A stretch of 64,000 nt of DNA from positions 18,067,025-18,131,024 of the forward strand of contig NC_060108.1 of the NCBI RefSeq assembly GCF_021155765.1. The letters run 5' to 3'. The notes beneath the pieces are model-generated. The model saw only the letters and a program-made list of their open reading frames with translations. It did not search any database and was not told the origin of the DNA. Source of the stretch: Diprion similis. Its lineage: Eukaryota > Arthropoda > Insecta > Hymenoptera > Diprionidae. The position numbers and the translations under genes were made by a program. Below are positions 1-12,303 of the stretch, piece by piece. Within the stretch, counting starts at the first letter, position 1; the number at the start of each line of letters is the position of its first letter.

Positions 1-818
1 CATCACTTTCTTTCCACGATTCTAGTCAACGTCTTACAGCTCATTAATCGTAAAAAATATTGCAATAATCAAAGAAATCAGAATACCACGCATCTCACAA
101 GAATTTTTATCAATCTAAAGGTGCGTTCCACTATAAAAAATTTAGTGCTCCGCAACAATGGTAGGAAATTTTTTTTAAATTCAAACAGTGTCAAACGGTA
201 GCGCGATCCGTAGCAATTACGTCGAGAGGTGGAACTAACGGCGGGAAGTCGAGGTTAGAATGTTTGGATACATGAAATGTAATTAGTCATTCGAAACCGT
301 GCAAAACATTAAAAAATAAATCAAATTTCACACGTGTAATATACAAAGCCGCCCATTTCACCTCACGAGTATTCTTCTATAATTATCGGATAATCATGGA
401 CTCAATGTACGCTGCCTATTTTCTTAACTACACAAATACTTTCAATAAAAACATTACATGACATACCGTTCATTAAGCAATTATAGCTGCATCGAACTGT
501 ACTTGTGTTACGTTCACTATCTCCGATGATCTTTGAACTGGCCAAAATTAGCAGAGCCTAGCATTTCCCGCAGAGAGTATCATTAGTAGGAAAAGCTCTG
601 GAAAAGCGCTTCATGCTTTCGTATCACGATTTTCTAGAATACAGGTACATACATATATATCGACTGCCCACTGATAGTTAGCCAATTCATTTCCATAAAA
701 TTCTTTGTCACTCTTACTTTTCAAAATTTCTCATTTTCCATTACAATAATTATTTTGTTATTACAGCCTCTCATCTGGGGAAAAAATCCAAGATCAAATA
801 AATAAAAATCGACCAACC
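1..818. other. non-coding region upstream of CRAT
   Basis: No coding exon is visible here. The stretch is AT-rich, with a more CpG-rich patch near 190-260. A possible 3' splice acceptor near 760-768 (a pyrimidine-rich run ending in ACAG) precedes the start codon of the carnitine acetyltransferase gene, so the segment from about 769 to 818 may be 5' UTR of an exon that begins there. The transcription start cannot be placed by eye. Confidence 0.5.
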
Positions 819-3800
819 ATGCAGAGATCTCTAATGACACTTCCCTCACTAAATAGATTTCTGGTAAGTATAGTCATTCGTTGTATTTTTTTGCTCCTAC
901 TATGGGATCAAGATAACAATTACCATTATTTTAACGAAAATCAACGTTTTCAGTTTGTTTTTTATCTAACCTTTGCCTTCTTTCCAGCTATATATAACGT
1001 TTTAGAAGACTCTTAACGTTTATTTATTTCAAATTGCAGGTTGGTACTAGGGTCAAATTTATACCAGTGTCAATACAAGCCGCTAATATCACCTCGATTA
1101 AATTAAACAAGGAAATACCACCCAAGCAACCTGTTCCTGACCTAAAAAACACTATCAAACGTTACTTAAAGTTAGTACTTGCAATCGAATCTATTTCCTG
1201 AATAAATATTTAGTTTTATTCAAGTTTCTTGTCCATTTCAGATCCCTTGAGCCATTACTATGCGACAAGGAGTACTGCGAGAGTGAAAAAATTGCCAAAG
1301 AATTTGAGAAAGGTGTTGGTGCTGAATTACATCGCAAATTACTGGAGCGTTACGAAAACACAGAAAACTGGGTAAAGGATATACTGTGGGTCATAGTTAT
1401 ATCAAACATTATTTTATTAAGACTATTCGTTTAGTTCTTTGCCCAACATGTTACATGTTATAAAAAAGCAATTTTCTCTGTATGGCCACAATATTTTGAT
1501 GCATTAAATATTTCTTTCTTTGTAGATGAACGAATGGTTTCTGCATGCTGCATACCTGGGATACAGAGTCCCTGTAATCGTTCATTCCAGTCCAGGGACT
1601 GTTGGTCCTTTGCAAAAATTTACTTGCCCGGAAGAGATGTTTATCTTTGGAGGAAAATTGATTGCCGCTGTTTGTGAATATGATTCTATGATAAAAAGGT
1701 ATTTGTATTATATTATACATTAGGTGATCTAAATATACATATATCTTTATCATAAAATAATGATACCCTTCTACAGTGGCAAAATGAAACAAGAAATGGC
1801 AGGAAAGGATCCGCTGGACATGCAACCATATGCTATGATACTTGGGACTCATCGACGCCCCGACATTCCTTTGGACCGTCAGTTGCATACGGATACTTCA
1901 GATCATATTATTGTGATACACAACAATCATGTTAGTTTACGTCAACAGTTATTATCAATTCAATAATCATTTTACTTCTACATTCTTGTCCCACAATACA
2001 TTAAAAGGATTCGTGTTTTCTTTACAGATTTTTAAACTAAATGTTTTCGATGATTCTGGCAAAAATCGAACGCCTATATCCGAAAGTCAGCTTGCTGCAT
2101 CGCTCAAGGATATAGCTGGGCAATCGGCTGCTGCTGGAATACCTATAGGAATCTTGACAGGAAACCACAGGGATACCTGGGCGAAGGATCACAAAAAACT
2201 TGAGGGTCAATTCTTGTTTACATCTCCTATAATACGAAAGCAAATGCAAGAAACTTTACGAAATAAAAGTTGTGTATAGTGCTCACGATTTTACAGTGTA
2301 TAAAAGAATGAATGTTTATTCCAATTACAGCTTGTGGGAGTAACCGAAAAATATTAGAAGATATAGAAAAAGCAATGTTTGTACTTTGCTTGGACAAAGC
2401 AATGGGAAAAGATATTTCGGGAGAAAAGAATTATGAGTCTTTCAGAGCAGTGCAGAGCATGACGGGGATCACCTGCGAGACTAATGCTGGGAATCGTTGG
2501 CACGACAAAGCTGTTCAGGTTTGTTCAGTAAGCTGATCTTTAGCATTCAGATATTTATTTTTTCCACCTATTTAACAGTTCATAGTATCATATGATGGAT
2601 TCGTCGGCATGACTTACGAACATAGTCCGTGTGAGGGTGTTCCAATTGCAGTTCTACATGACCACGTATTAAGATATATGTAAGAATTTGTATTTGTATA
2701 TTCATTGTTCGCTACTTGGGCAAAAATTGTTTTGTTTCTATTTTTATTTATTTACTTCACCTTCAAATAACTTCTATATCTAACTGTTGCCTCGTTTTAG
2801 AGCTAACAAAAAGGACGATAAATGTGACCAGCCCAAGGAATTTCCTAAAGCTCAGATTTTGAAATTTTATCTTCCTGAAGGAATAGAAAAATCCATATCT
2901 GTAGCCACATCAACAGTTGAAGAGTACGTGTAATATTATTAATCCCAACATGAAATATTATTTTTGGATTTGAGAAAAATTTGTAGGTCTAAATTGGAAG
3001 TCTGATATGGGTCGTCCCCGTACTGAATGCATATCTTACATTAAGTCATTATTACTAATCATAAAAAAAAATTCAAGCAAGTTTTTTTTTTCTAACATCG
3101 TTTCTAGCTCTCTCGACCCACAAAAAATAAGAATCTAAACTAATTTTTTTTACACCGGATAAGTTGATAGGAAAAAATGATTCCATGTCTGAATTTGAAT
3201 TGTCTTGTACAATAATTATTCACGTAAACTGCGGCTCCTAACAAACTGAAGATTGTGTCTGATCAACAGGATTTCAAACGACATTGACATGGAGTGTTTT
3301 ACTTTCGAAAATTTTGGAACTGAGCTGATCAAGAAGAATAAAATGAGCCCTGACAGTTTTATACAAATGGCGATGCAGCTCGCGTATTACAGAATTCATG
3401 GGAAACCTCCGGCCCACTATGAATCTGCAGGACTGCGCAGATTCCGTGACTCAAGAACCGAATGCATCAGATCCACTTGTGTAGAATCTGTTCAATTTGC
3501 ACAGGCAGTGATTAGCGGCAACACTTCAAAATTGCAAAAAAAAGAAGCAATGATGAAAGCTATAAATGCCCACAAAAAATTAGCTGGGGAGGTCAGTTTT
3601 CACTAAGCAGCAGTTCGTTGCTAATCTATAGTTGATACATACATTAACACATTCATTTACTTGGCTTCCATAGGCTGCTACAGGTCAAGGTGTAGATCGG
3701 CACTTATTTGGTTTGAAAACCATAGCAACGAAAGAAGGTTCAACCCTTCCACAAATTTTTACTGATGTTGGATACAAGAGGAGCACACATTTCACTCTAA

Positions 3801-4114
3801 CATCTAGCCAGGTAAATGTACATTTCTAATCATTCTCTGTTCACCACTTCTTCAATAATGGAATATTCACACAGCAGGCAGTTAAAATTTGATACAATTA
3901 CTGATGTTACCAGGTTCCATATAAGACTGCCTCATTCATGTGTTACGGACCTGTAACACCAGATGGATACGGATGCTGCTATAATCCACGACCTCAAGAT
4001 ATACGAGTGTCTTGCTCTTCTTTTAATGCGTGTAAAGAGACGTGCACTAAGAAATTTGCAGAAGTATTGCAACAATCGTTCTGCGATATGATGGAACTAG
4101 CCGCTGAATGTTGA
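819..4114 (+). CDS. CRAT: carnitine O-acetyltransferase, 12 coding exons
   Basis: This enzyme moves acetyl groups between CoA and carnitine, mainly in mitochondria. Exons: 819-863, 1040-1170, 1242-1371, 1526-1698, 1777-1930, 2028-2205, 2331-2518, 2579-2679, 2801-2923, 3270-3591, 3674-3811, 3914-4114. All junctions use GT-AG and stay in frame, giving 627 aa; human CRAT has 626. The whole chain is a choline/carnitine acyltransferase fold. The catalytic histidine is His348 in TYEHSPCEG, and carnitine-binding segments include GQGVDRHLFGLK near residue 520. The usual Ser-Thr-Ser motif reads Thr-Ser-Ser here (558-560), a conservative exchange. The N-terminus (MQRSLMTLPSLNRFL) is hydrophobic and basic, which fits a mitochondrial presequence. 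The C-terminus ends AEC, so the peroxisomal AKL-type signal of vertebrate CRAT is absent. It is convergent with POFUT1; the two stop codons lie 249 bp apart. CRAT is favoured over choline acetyltransferase or CPT by length and motif spacing. Confidence 0.95.
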
Positions 4115-4212
4115 AGCGCCAATATTTGCAATTAAAACTATCATATATGGCATAATCATGATTTTTTCTACAAAGGGACGTGTTTTATAAATTTGTATAT
4201 TGTTCAAGTTTA

Positions 4213-4218
4213 AATAAA
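4213..4218 (+). terminator. polyadenylation signal AATAAA for CRAT
   Basis: An AATAAA hexamer lies about 100 bp after the CRAT stop codon and is the likely 3'-end signal. The convergent POFUT1 transcript ends in the same interval, so the two 3' ends may overlap. Confidence 0.5.
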
Positions 4219-4363
4219 TCTAAATAATACTAAATCAGCATTGTCGTAAAAGAGCTTCAACTGAAATTTGATCGGTTAAATAGTTTGAAAGTACAATCTG
4301 CCTTATCTCGTTATAAATATTACCTTCAAGTATATACTATAATAAAAATAACATCACTAATAT

Positions 4364-6909
4364 TTACAATTCCTCGTGCGAAACGGACGAAACAGTTCTT
4401 TCTGGGGGGAAACCCCAAAAGAAAGTAGGATACCCACGTACTTCTCTCTCCCTGGCCACAAATGCGGAAAATGACGAAATACAGTTGCCAATGAAGTAGT
4501 TAGATCTTCCTAAAATTGCTAGGTCTAAGTGAGGAGATGCAGGTTCTTCTTGTTTATGTACAGTAATCTGTAAGCAGCAAATTATTAATTAGCAGTTACA
4601 AATATTCCAAAATAATTGGGTGAATAAAAAATTTCTTTTGTAAAATCAATCAATTCCAAACTTATTTCCATTATAGTATAATAAAAAGAAACTAAAACTC
4701 ACTTCCATTCGTTTTAAAGCTTTACTGAGCTCTGGTATCATATGGTTGCTATCTGATGCTACATATATGGATTTAACATCGTTGTTTGCACGAATAACGC
4801 GTTTTAAATGTCTGATTATTAATTCAAACGGCGGTAGACACATCGCAGATGTAGCTTTGCCTCGTTCATTTCTGTACCCTAAGCACTGTGGTGCAGCAAA
4901 TAAGTTGGGTGAACTTGAAATGAATTCACAGGCTCTCACCTATAACAAAAGTACAAGTCAGTTCTTATTTCACACACAGATAAGTAGAGAATCAATTTTG
5001 TTCTTTGGTTAAAAAAAAAAAAAAGAGAGAATTGAATTTACCCAATCAACTCCATTCCGTAAGTGAATGCCAATGTAAGCTCCTCTTGGCAGGTGGTTCT
5101 TCACAAACGACTTAGCTTGATCTGCAATCTTATCATTCCAGCCGACACACTTTTGCAGCTTTTTGTTCTCCATTTGAACAGGAAAGCTAGCAGGAGCTCC
5201 AGTGAATGCTAAGACTGGCCAATTACTTGATGGGTATTTACGTGACCACTGATATACCATGTCGCTGTGATAAACATCATAATGCAGTGGCCCATAAAAC
5301 TCTGAACCAACAAACTCTACGTCAAATGTATCCCAAAATGGTCCAAAGGGGTTGCCTTCTTTCGCGTTGCACGACCCTGTACTTCCTCGTACAGAGTAAC
5401 AAAAAGCTTAAAAGAAAAGCAAGATGTCAGAGTACATATCAATAAGAAATTCTATGGCAATATGATTCCAAGTACTCCAGAGATTGACTGTGATCCTTTC
5501 AAGTAAACTTTTACTGCACAAATCATCAAATTGCATCAATATACAAATCAGACATGTTAAATTTATTTGAATCGAATTATGGATACAAAAACCTTGTGAG
5601 TCTCGTTTTAATTAACAGATTTTTGATTTCGAGTTTATTGTTGCTTTCTTTCACTCAATTACATTCATACGCTCTATGCTTAACAATTCTATAAAATTCT
5701 AATTACGTCGAACAGTGGCGAAAATCCAATTTTCAGTACAGTATTTCCAAGTTTCTTTCACCCCTTAAGAAATTAATTCAAATCCAACCTCGAACATAAT
5801 TGTTTTATTTACTATTTTAGAGGCTTAACACAACTACTTAAGTCTTGAATACATACAAATCCTTTTTGACTCTGGCCACACAGCAGGTGCAATTTCCTTC
5901 ATGAATTCTTCCATTACAATCACCCTATGGCAACTTTCTAGTTGAGATACATTAAAATAGGTGTCAAATGGTACTTGTATCTGAAAAATAAGGAAGGCGA
6001 AGGAATTGAGAATGGAATTGGCATTTTTCATCCTGCCGGATTTTTAAACGTGCCAATATATTACTTACCGACCTCGTCTCCCCTGTGCGATATTCAACCC
6101 ATGGCGGCACAACTAATGTACGATTTAGTGCAATGGAAAAACCCAATGCACCCAAAAAGTTATCTGCTTGGTTGCCAAATCTACCTGGAAATATTGTATG
6201 TGACGAAATTGATGTCAATGAAATAATAAACATGGATGAAGTCAATTTAAACCAGGGTTGGAGTCGGAAAATTCATTTTGGTAAGTAATAAATGAAAATC
6301 CGGTAATCATAATTTTTGTCCAGTTCATAATTATTTAAGTATGGAAGTATTGAGAATGTATTCCTTGATCAAATTACGTACTCGATCGTGAGAAAACTAC
6401 GCTTTCCAGTATATGTGATTTTTATTTAATCAAGTTAGTCCCATAGATGGGTAACTAAATCTATGATAATTCATTTCACATCTCGGAGTATTTTCTCATA
6501 AGTAGCGCGAAACAACAGGATTATTACTTCTTGTCAACAAATAGACTAATGCTTCATGAAAAATTAGACAAGAATATTCAATGTATCATCATAATATCAA
6601 CTTAGATTCTGCCCCCTTGCAATAAGCATAAACTTAACCTTAAAGTCGGGGGTTGAAAAAATTCAATTCACTTTCCAATTCCCCGAAAAATATTCAAAAT
6701 GTGGATCTCAGAAGTAATGAAGCGACTTTGAGAGGTACTAAGGTTAAATGAAAATTATCCGACTCAAAGATTGTAATTTAAAAGTTAAAAAATTCCTCAC
6801 CCATACAAGGACAGTAAAGAATGTAGCCATTCTTGTCGATTTCTGCGTATTTACAATATCCCGTATAAATTTGTACAAAGAATATAATGAATAGAAGGAC
6901 TTTGAACAT
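4364..6909 (-). CDS. POFUT1: GDP-fucose protein O-fucosyltransferase 1, 6 exons
   Basis: This ER enzyme adds O-fucose to EGF repeats of Notch and similar proteins, using GDP-fucose. Exons in transcript order: 6909-6801, 6184-6069, 5980-5857, 5406-5042, 4939-4703, 4567-4364. All junctions are in frame and give 384 aa; human POFUT1 has 388. A signal peptide covers about residues 1-20 ([19 protein letters not shown]). The donor-binding motif GRFGNQ spans 37-42. The conserved HLRNGVDW spans 231-238 with the expected catalytic arginine Arg233. Near the C-terminus is the typical [11 protein letters not shown] segment. The last four residues are HEEL, a KDEL-like ER retrieval signal, which supports ER residence. 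The gene is in tandem behind PTPA with 376 bp between them and converges on CRAT. The exon 3 end was placed at a GTATGT donor, giving KRISFCYSV across the junction. That junction is the least certain of the set. Confidence 0.94.
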
Positions 6910-7285
6910 TTTTAATTGTTACTTTACGACAATCAGCTCTCTGTAAACCTAAACTGTCAAACTACTTGACAACAGTTCTCTAACGTGCGGTGGTTTCCAT
7001 GGCAACACCAATAGCGGAAATAAAGGTTCAGGCCGCAAACGTCGATCAAAATTTACCGTAAATTTGTCAAATTATTTAGATAGTCAATAAATTTTATCCT
7101 ATAGAACAGATCGATGTCTAAGATTCGAAAATATTATGCCCACAGCATATTTTTTTCGTTGTATACAAGAATCAAGATGAAAATAAATTTCAGCAATATA
7201 TATATTATTCATATGTAACACAGATAATATCTTTTATTATACATCGGGAAAAATAGAATTCACAATTACATTTTGTTCACGCCGT
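6910..7285. other. spacer between PTPA and POFUT1
   Basis: The 376-bp gap must hold the POFUT1 promoter and 5' UTR (right side of its minus-strand gene) and the PTPA 3' UTR. No ORF is present. A somewhat CpG-richer patch near 6980-7060, just upstream of the POFUT1 start codon, is the best promoter candidate, but no core motif can be assigned with confidence. Confidence 0.45.
7233..7238 (-). terminator. polyadenylation signal for PTPA
   Basis: TTTATT on the plus strand reads AATAAA on the minus strand, about 48 nt after the PTPA stop codon. It implies a very short PTPA 3' UTR. Confidence 0.5.
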
Positions 7286-9036
7286 TTAATGTGACGATGA
7301 AGTGCGCGTTGGTGGAGGTGGAGGTGGTCGACTTAGAGGTTTACAGGTGACATGAGGAGGCGCTGGAGTTATGGGCAATAGAGATCCAAACAATACGTGT
7401 TGAACTACTGGGAATTTTGCCAAAATCTGTAGATTAAGAATATTTTAAAACTGTGAATTTCACAATAAGTTCAGTAAATAATACTCAATATTCTACAGGT
7501 ATTACAAAGGCTTACCTCTGCTTTATACATTTTGATTAGCCCACTGTTTACTTTGGACCAGGAAAAAACAGCACTAACATTCCATAATTGATTAGAATGC
7601 TCAGCGAATGGTCCTGTTTTAACCTGCGTTTAAATAAATTTTACATATCATGCATAAAGTGAAACACAGTATGGGGAACAAAGCTGAAACTCAATTAAAA
7701 TTCTAATATTGGTGAATGTTACTCATTTGTTTACCTGCGATATGAATTCAATGCAGCTGAGAAACATGAATTGTTTACTAAATCGGTCTAACACATCCTT
7801 GTCCAAAAAATGCTGAGGCTCTATGCGTGGGTGACCTGTAACACATTAAGACATAAATATTATTTTCTCTCCAATATTAACAAAATCAAACTTTTCTTCC
7901 GAACAATTTACTAGATTTTCAATCAATAAAATTTCCTCAAGTTGTTTGTATCTAAAAATTTGTAGTATCACCCCTTTGAAACCCATAGTGAATATGAAGA
8001 TATGCTAGCAAAAATTCACAATTACCAACTAATTGTGAGCTTCCCCAGATAAAAGGTACGAATTGATAGTCGTCAAGGCTCCACACACCATGACTTCCTG
8101 CAGGTTCCATGCGATAGGTTAATTGCAACTTACGGACTAGCTGAAGATACCTGGTGAATACAATTTATATGAGATTATTTTTTAACTTTGGCAAAAGATT
8201 ATTGTTTCCATGCTTACCTATCAAAAACTTTTATCACAACAGCAGTTTTATCTTCAGGCTCATATGCTGTGATCTTGAACATGCAGCACAAGAACATAAT
8301 AAATGCCATTTCATGACCAGTGCCATAATCTATGCGTGTGGCATTCCCAAAACTCTCATATAAGTACTGGACTACTTCGGGTGCAGCTCGATGGAGCTCT
8401 GCTGGTATAACATTGCGCAATTGCTGGAGGCCTTCCTGTCAAGTAATTAGATTTTTCATCAGAATCAGAACCTCACCTAATTATAATGGGGATAAAATTA
8501 ATGACTTACGACAAGATGTCTATCTTACTTCTAATAACTTGGCGTGCCACAAACGAAAAGATTTATTGCCAAAACGCTGAGGCTGATCTATGGGTGGGAT
8601 AGCGTCGATCCATTCATCAAATTTCTTCAACATGTCAACAGTTTTGACAACAGTCTGTGATTGCGAACATTCTACGTCCGATGACTTTCCTTGTACAGAC
8701 TCATTGAGGGCTAATAAGAAACCAAGGTATTCCTAAGGAGGAAAAATTTAAGAATTTAAGAACAACGTTAAAGTGTTTAAAATTATTTTTGATACCAGTG
8801 ATTTTTGAATTTTTTTTATTGTAATTACTCACGAAATAGGCCTCAGATTTTTGCCAACTTATCATGTCGTCGGGTATTTTAATAGCCTTTTTTGGAACAA
8901 CAAATTCATGATCATCTGCTGCAAAGATTTACAAGAAACACAGAGGTAAATATTCAATGGAAATTCAACAGCGGGGATTAATTGTATACTTACGCGAAAA
9001 TTTTTTAACTTGAGGAGACAATTCGACTGCTGACAT
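7286..9036 (-). CDS. PTPA: serine/threonine phosphatase 2A activator (PTPA), 8 exons
   Basis: PTPA is a chaperone-like activator of PP2A with peptidyl-prolyl isomerase activity, acting in cytosol and nucleus. Exons in transcript order: 9036-8994, 8918-8833, 8732-8529, 8435-8218, 8150-8026, 7835-7735, 7623-7516, 7426-7286. They join in frame to 341 aa; human isoforms are about 320-360 aa. Family signatures are plain: [12 protein letters not shown] before residue 105, the core loop YGTGHE at 148-153, [22 protein letters not shown], and [13 protein letters not shown]. The C-terminal tail is extended by a proline run (PPPPPP) and a serine-rich end. Exon 2 begins at a tandem CAGCAG acceptor, so two isoforms differing by one residue are possible. 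The gene is divergent from SNX17, with 1061 bp between start codons. Confidence 0.95.
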
Positions 9037-10097
9037 TGTGCTTGTCTCCGCTATTTATTTATTAATTTACTCTTCAAATATTGAATAACGATTTTGAATG
9101 GCTAAGAAGTTTGCTCAATCGTAAACTTCGAACCGAAACTCAATCCGTATTTCTTTGCAATACCGATAAATCAATTAATTATTAGCAAGATACCTTCGGC
9201 GTTATACGTATCAACAAAATTATTAACCACTTCTTGCATACATTCAGCGTCAAATTGAAAAGGTCCCAAATGACAGCTGTTTGGGCATTGGCAATGTGAA
9301 TTGAAATAGAAGACCGAAGCTCACGTCCACCTGTGGTAGCGTCGTCGCACTCTAGCGGAAGTAATCTACAGTTTTCGCAAACTACATATTTCTATAGGAT
9401 ATAGGGGCTATAGGGGCTATAGGCATGTAGTTGTGCATGTATTCGTTTTAAGATTCATGTGTATGTCATGCTTGCATACAACTTGGCACAAATGTACAGC
9501 AATATGGGCTGTCATTTAATCAGCTGTTGAATCAACTTTTCACCGAATGCAGATGTACAAAATTAGTGAAAAACACTCGAAGCAGTCGAACCCGAAGGTA
9601 ATATTACGGCAGATAACGAAAAATCTCTGAACATGCTATATGTTTTATTTTGAAGAGATGGTTTGAAATGTTGTATACTCGATCTATTTAAAACACCTTA
9701 TGTCAGTCCCAGTGAAACATTAAATATTCCGCTCTTATTGTGACATATCATTGATTCCCCAATAATTCCCGGTACTTGAAAATTCATTTCGCCTAACTTT
9801 AACCTGACATATGTAGCTTTCGATTAAAATTAGTTATATCATGCTCAGCCCAATTTTATTAGCAACATTGGAGATTTAATTTTTTAATTATTATTTCCAA
9901 ACCCATAACATTTCCTTTTAAACCATTTCCTCATATCAATATCTTATCACCCAGTATGTATCTGTGCTATTATTACTATTATTGTGTTATGTTGATATAA
10001 CATTATGTGTTCATTTCAGTTATCCTAGATGTCAGTACGTGAACGAATATTAGACACATGTTCTATAGCATAATAAAAGATCATATAATCATCAAGC
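9037..10097. promoter_or_regulatory. divergent promoter region of PTPA and SNX17
   Basis: The two start codons face away from each other, so this 1.06-kb stretch must hold both 5' ends. A CpG-richer segment near 9310-9370 stands out in the AT-rich surroundings. Next to it, a short direct repeat of ggggctata-like units runs from about 9395 to 9424. No coding exon is seen. Splice signals near 10010-10030 suggest a SNX17 5' UTR intron, but this cannot be settled by eye. Confidence 0.45.
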
Positions 10098-12303
10098 ATG
10101 CATTTCTCAATACCGGATACCCAGGAATTCATTGACGACGGTGGGAATGCATATCTGGTAATACATTACCCATAACTTAATCGTATCTATTCATATTTTT
10201 CAATTTTTATGTACTAACATGTCGTTCGTTTACTAAAATAGGGCTATAACATACATATCAATGGATTATTTCACTGCACTGTGAGGTATAAACAATTGTT
10301 GAACCTACATGTGCAACTGGGAAAAGAGCTTGACGTTGTGCTTCCTGAATTTCCGCCAAAAAAGTTATTCCCATTGACAGTAAATCAGCAGGAGGAAAGA
10401 CGTGCTCTTTTGGAAAAATATATTCAAACAATTGGGCAAAATTCTGCTATAAACAGTTCTGAATTGCTTAATGGATTTCTACTACATGCTCAACAAGAAA
10501 CAGCAGGAGAACATTCTGGAGTAGAAAATTTAGATATTTTTTTGATTAACGGACACAAAATTACAATATCTGCATCTCCAAGAGAAAACTCTGAACAAAT
10601 TTTAATGGTTCGTGCGAGCTCTTTCAACAAGTTACAGAACGTAAGACTGATCTTGTTCCAAATTTTAATAAAGTAAATTTACAGAAAGTCTGCTGTTTAA
10701 TTGAATTACATGAAAAGTATGCTTGCTACTTCGCATTGTTTCTTATGCATCAAGAAGAAGACGATAGTAATATAAATGGTAAGTTATTACAATCAATCCA
10801 AGAGGTCCCATGTCACAAATTGTCAATTAATTTGATTTTAGTGCTACGAAAGCTGCAAAACTTTGAGTCTCCTCTCATCACTCACAAGAGTATACCTCTT
10901 ATTAGCGTCAAGATAGTGTTGGCTAAAAGCTACTGGAACCCTGCCTATGACGAAGAATTGATGCAGGATAAAGTTGCTTTAAATCTGCTCTATGTTCAGA
11001 CAACATCAGAAATTGACAGAGGATGGATTTCTGTTCCCAATGAATCAAGAGATCGTCTTGCTAGCATACGAGCTCGAAGCAATAAAAAGGAGGTGATTCA
11101 TTATCTGAACATAATAAATTGCTTTGTGACATGATATCAAAATTCAGTAATATACGTCAGGTTCTTGGTCTGACATGATGATAACTTTCACTCGTGTATA
11201 CATGATTCGATATTTGGTTTGAGCATAGGGACTTATTCATTTTCCATTTTCAAAAATTTGTCGAAAGATTAATAAGATTTTGTTGGAAGATTACATACTT
11301 ATCAAAAATAAGACACACGCAAATAATAAGCTGGAAAATTTTCAAACTTTGTAAATATATTTTACAGTACTTGAAACTGGCCAGATCTTTTAAATACTAC
11401 GGATATATTCAGTTTGCTGCGTGTCTCAGTGACTATCCTGAACCACGCACAAGGGTTTTGGTATCCATTGGTAAAAACGAACTTAATTTGCGAATTTATC
11501 AAGAAGGCGAAGAGGAATGTGAAGCTACATTTGAAGTTACTAGAATGCGCTGTTGGCGCATCACTACACTGCACAATGTGAGTGACATTTCTTTAGCTGG
11601 CTGAAATGAGATGATATGTCCACTAGATGGATAATTTTTTTTAAATATAGATATACTAATACAATGCAACTTTGTTAATATAGACTGCAGAAAAACATGA
11701 AGATGAAGAATACAGCCTTGAGTTATCCTTTGAATATCTGATGTCTAAAAACCAGTTGCAATGGATTACAATTTCATCCGAACAAGCTATCCTCATGTCC
11801 GTTTGTTTACAAGCTATGATCGACGAGCTGCTGATAAAAAGTATTGGCGGAAATAAAAACCAGGTTGAAATAACATAGATAAAAGTTGTTAGCAGTATTT
11901 TTCAGTAATGTTTCAAATCCCATTTCACCATTGAAAATCTTACATTTTAATAGGAGAAATCATCAAAAACTTGGACATATATGAGAAGAGATGGTAACAG
12001 TCAAGTCATAGCGACATCGCCTTCTACAGACAGTATTAATAAAACGGACCAGGTTTGTAAACTGTTGGTGACAAAGTCATTGCTGGCGCTAACATGTATA
12101 ATGACTTTTTTCTTTTCCAGGAAAGAGAGCAGCAATCTATGCCACCAAAAACTGAACCAATTATGCGAAAAATAACTGAGAGATTATCAGCAGTAACTGT
12201 GAAGAAGTCCGATGGGGTAAAGAGATCAACAAATATTTTGAATAAAGTAGATGGCTTGAGTGAAAATAATGCATTCCATATGATTGGCGACGATGATCTT
12301 TGA
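10098..12303 (+). CDS. Snx17: sorting nexin-17, 8 exons
   Basis: SNX17 binds PI3P on early endosomes and recycles NPxY-bearing cargo such as integrins and LRP/APP-family receptors. Exons: 10098-10157, 10242-10640, 10685-10778, 10842-11092, 11368-11577, 11684-11863, 11954-12052, 12121-12303. The spliced protein has 491 aa; human SNX17 has 470. The PX domain spans about 1-108, with the lipid-binding pair Arg35-Tyr36 and the PPKK loop at 58-61. The FERM-like module spans about 115-390 and includes KSYWNPAYDEELM, TRMRCWR and FEYLMSKNQLQW, all diagnostic of SNX17 rather than SNX27 or SNX31. The C-terminus IGDDDL matches the conserved tail that recruits the Commander/Retriever complex in vertebrates. 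The donor at 11864 (GTTGAA) is weak, so the exon 6/7 boundary carries some uncertainty. Confidence 0.95.
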
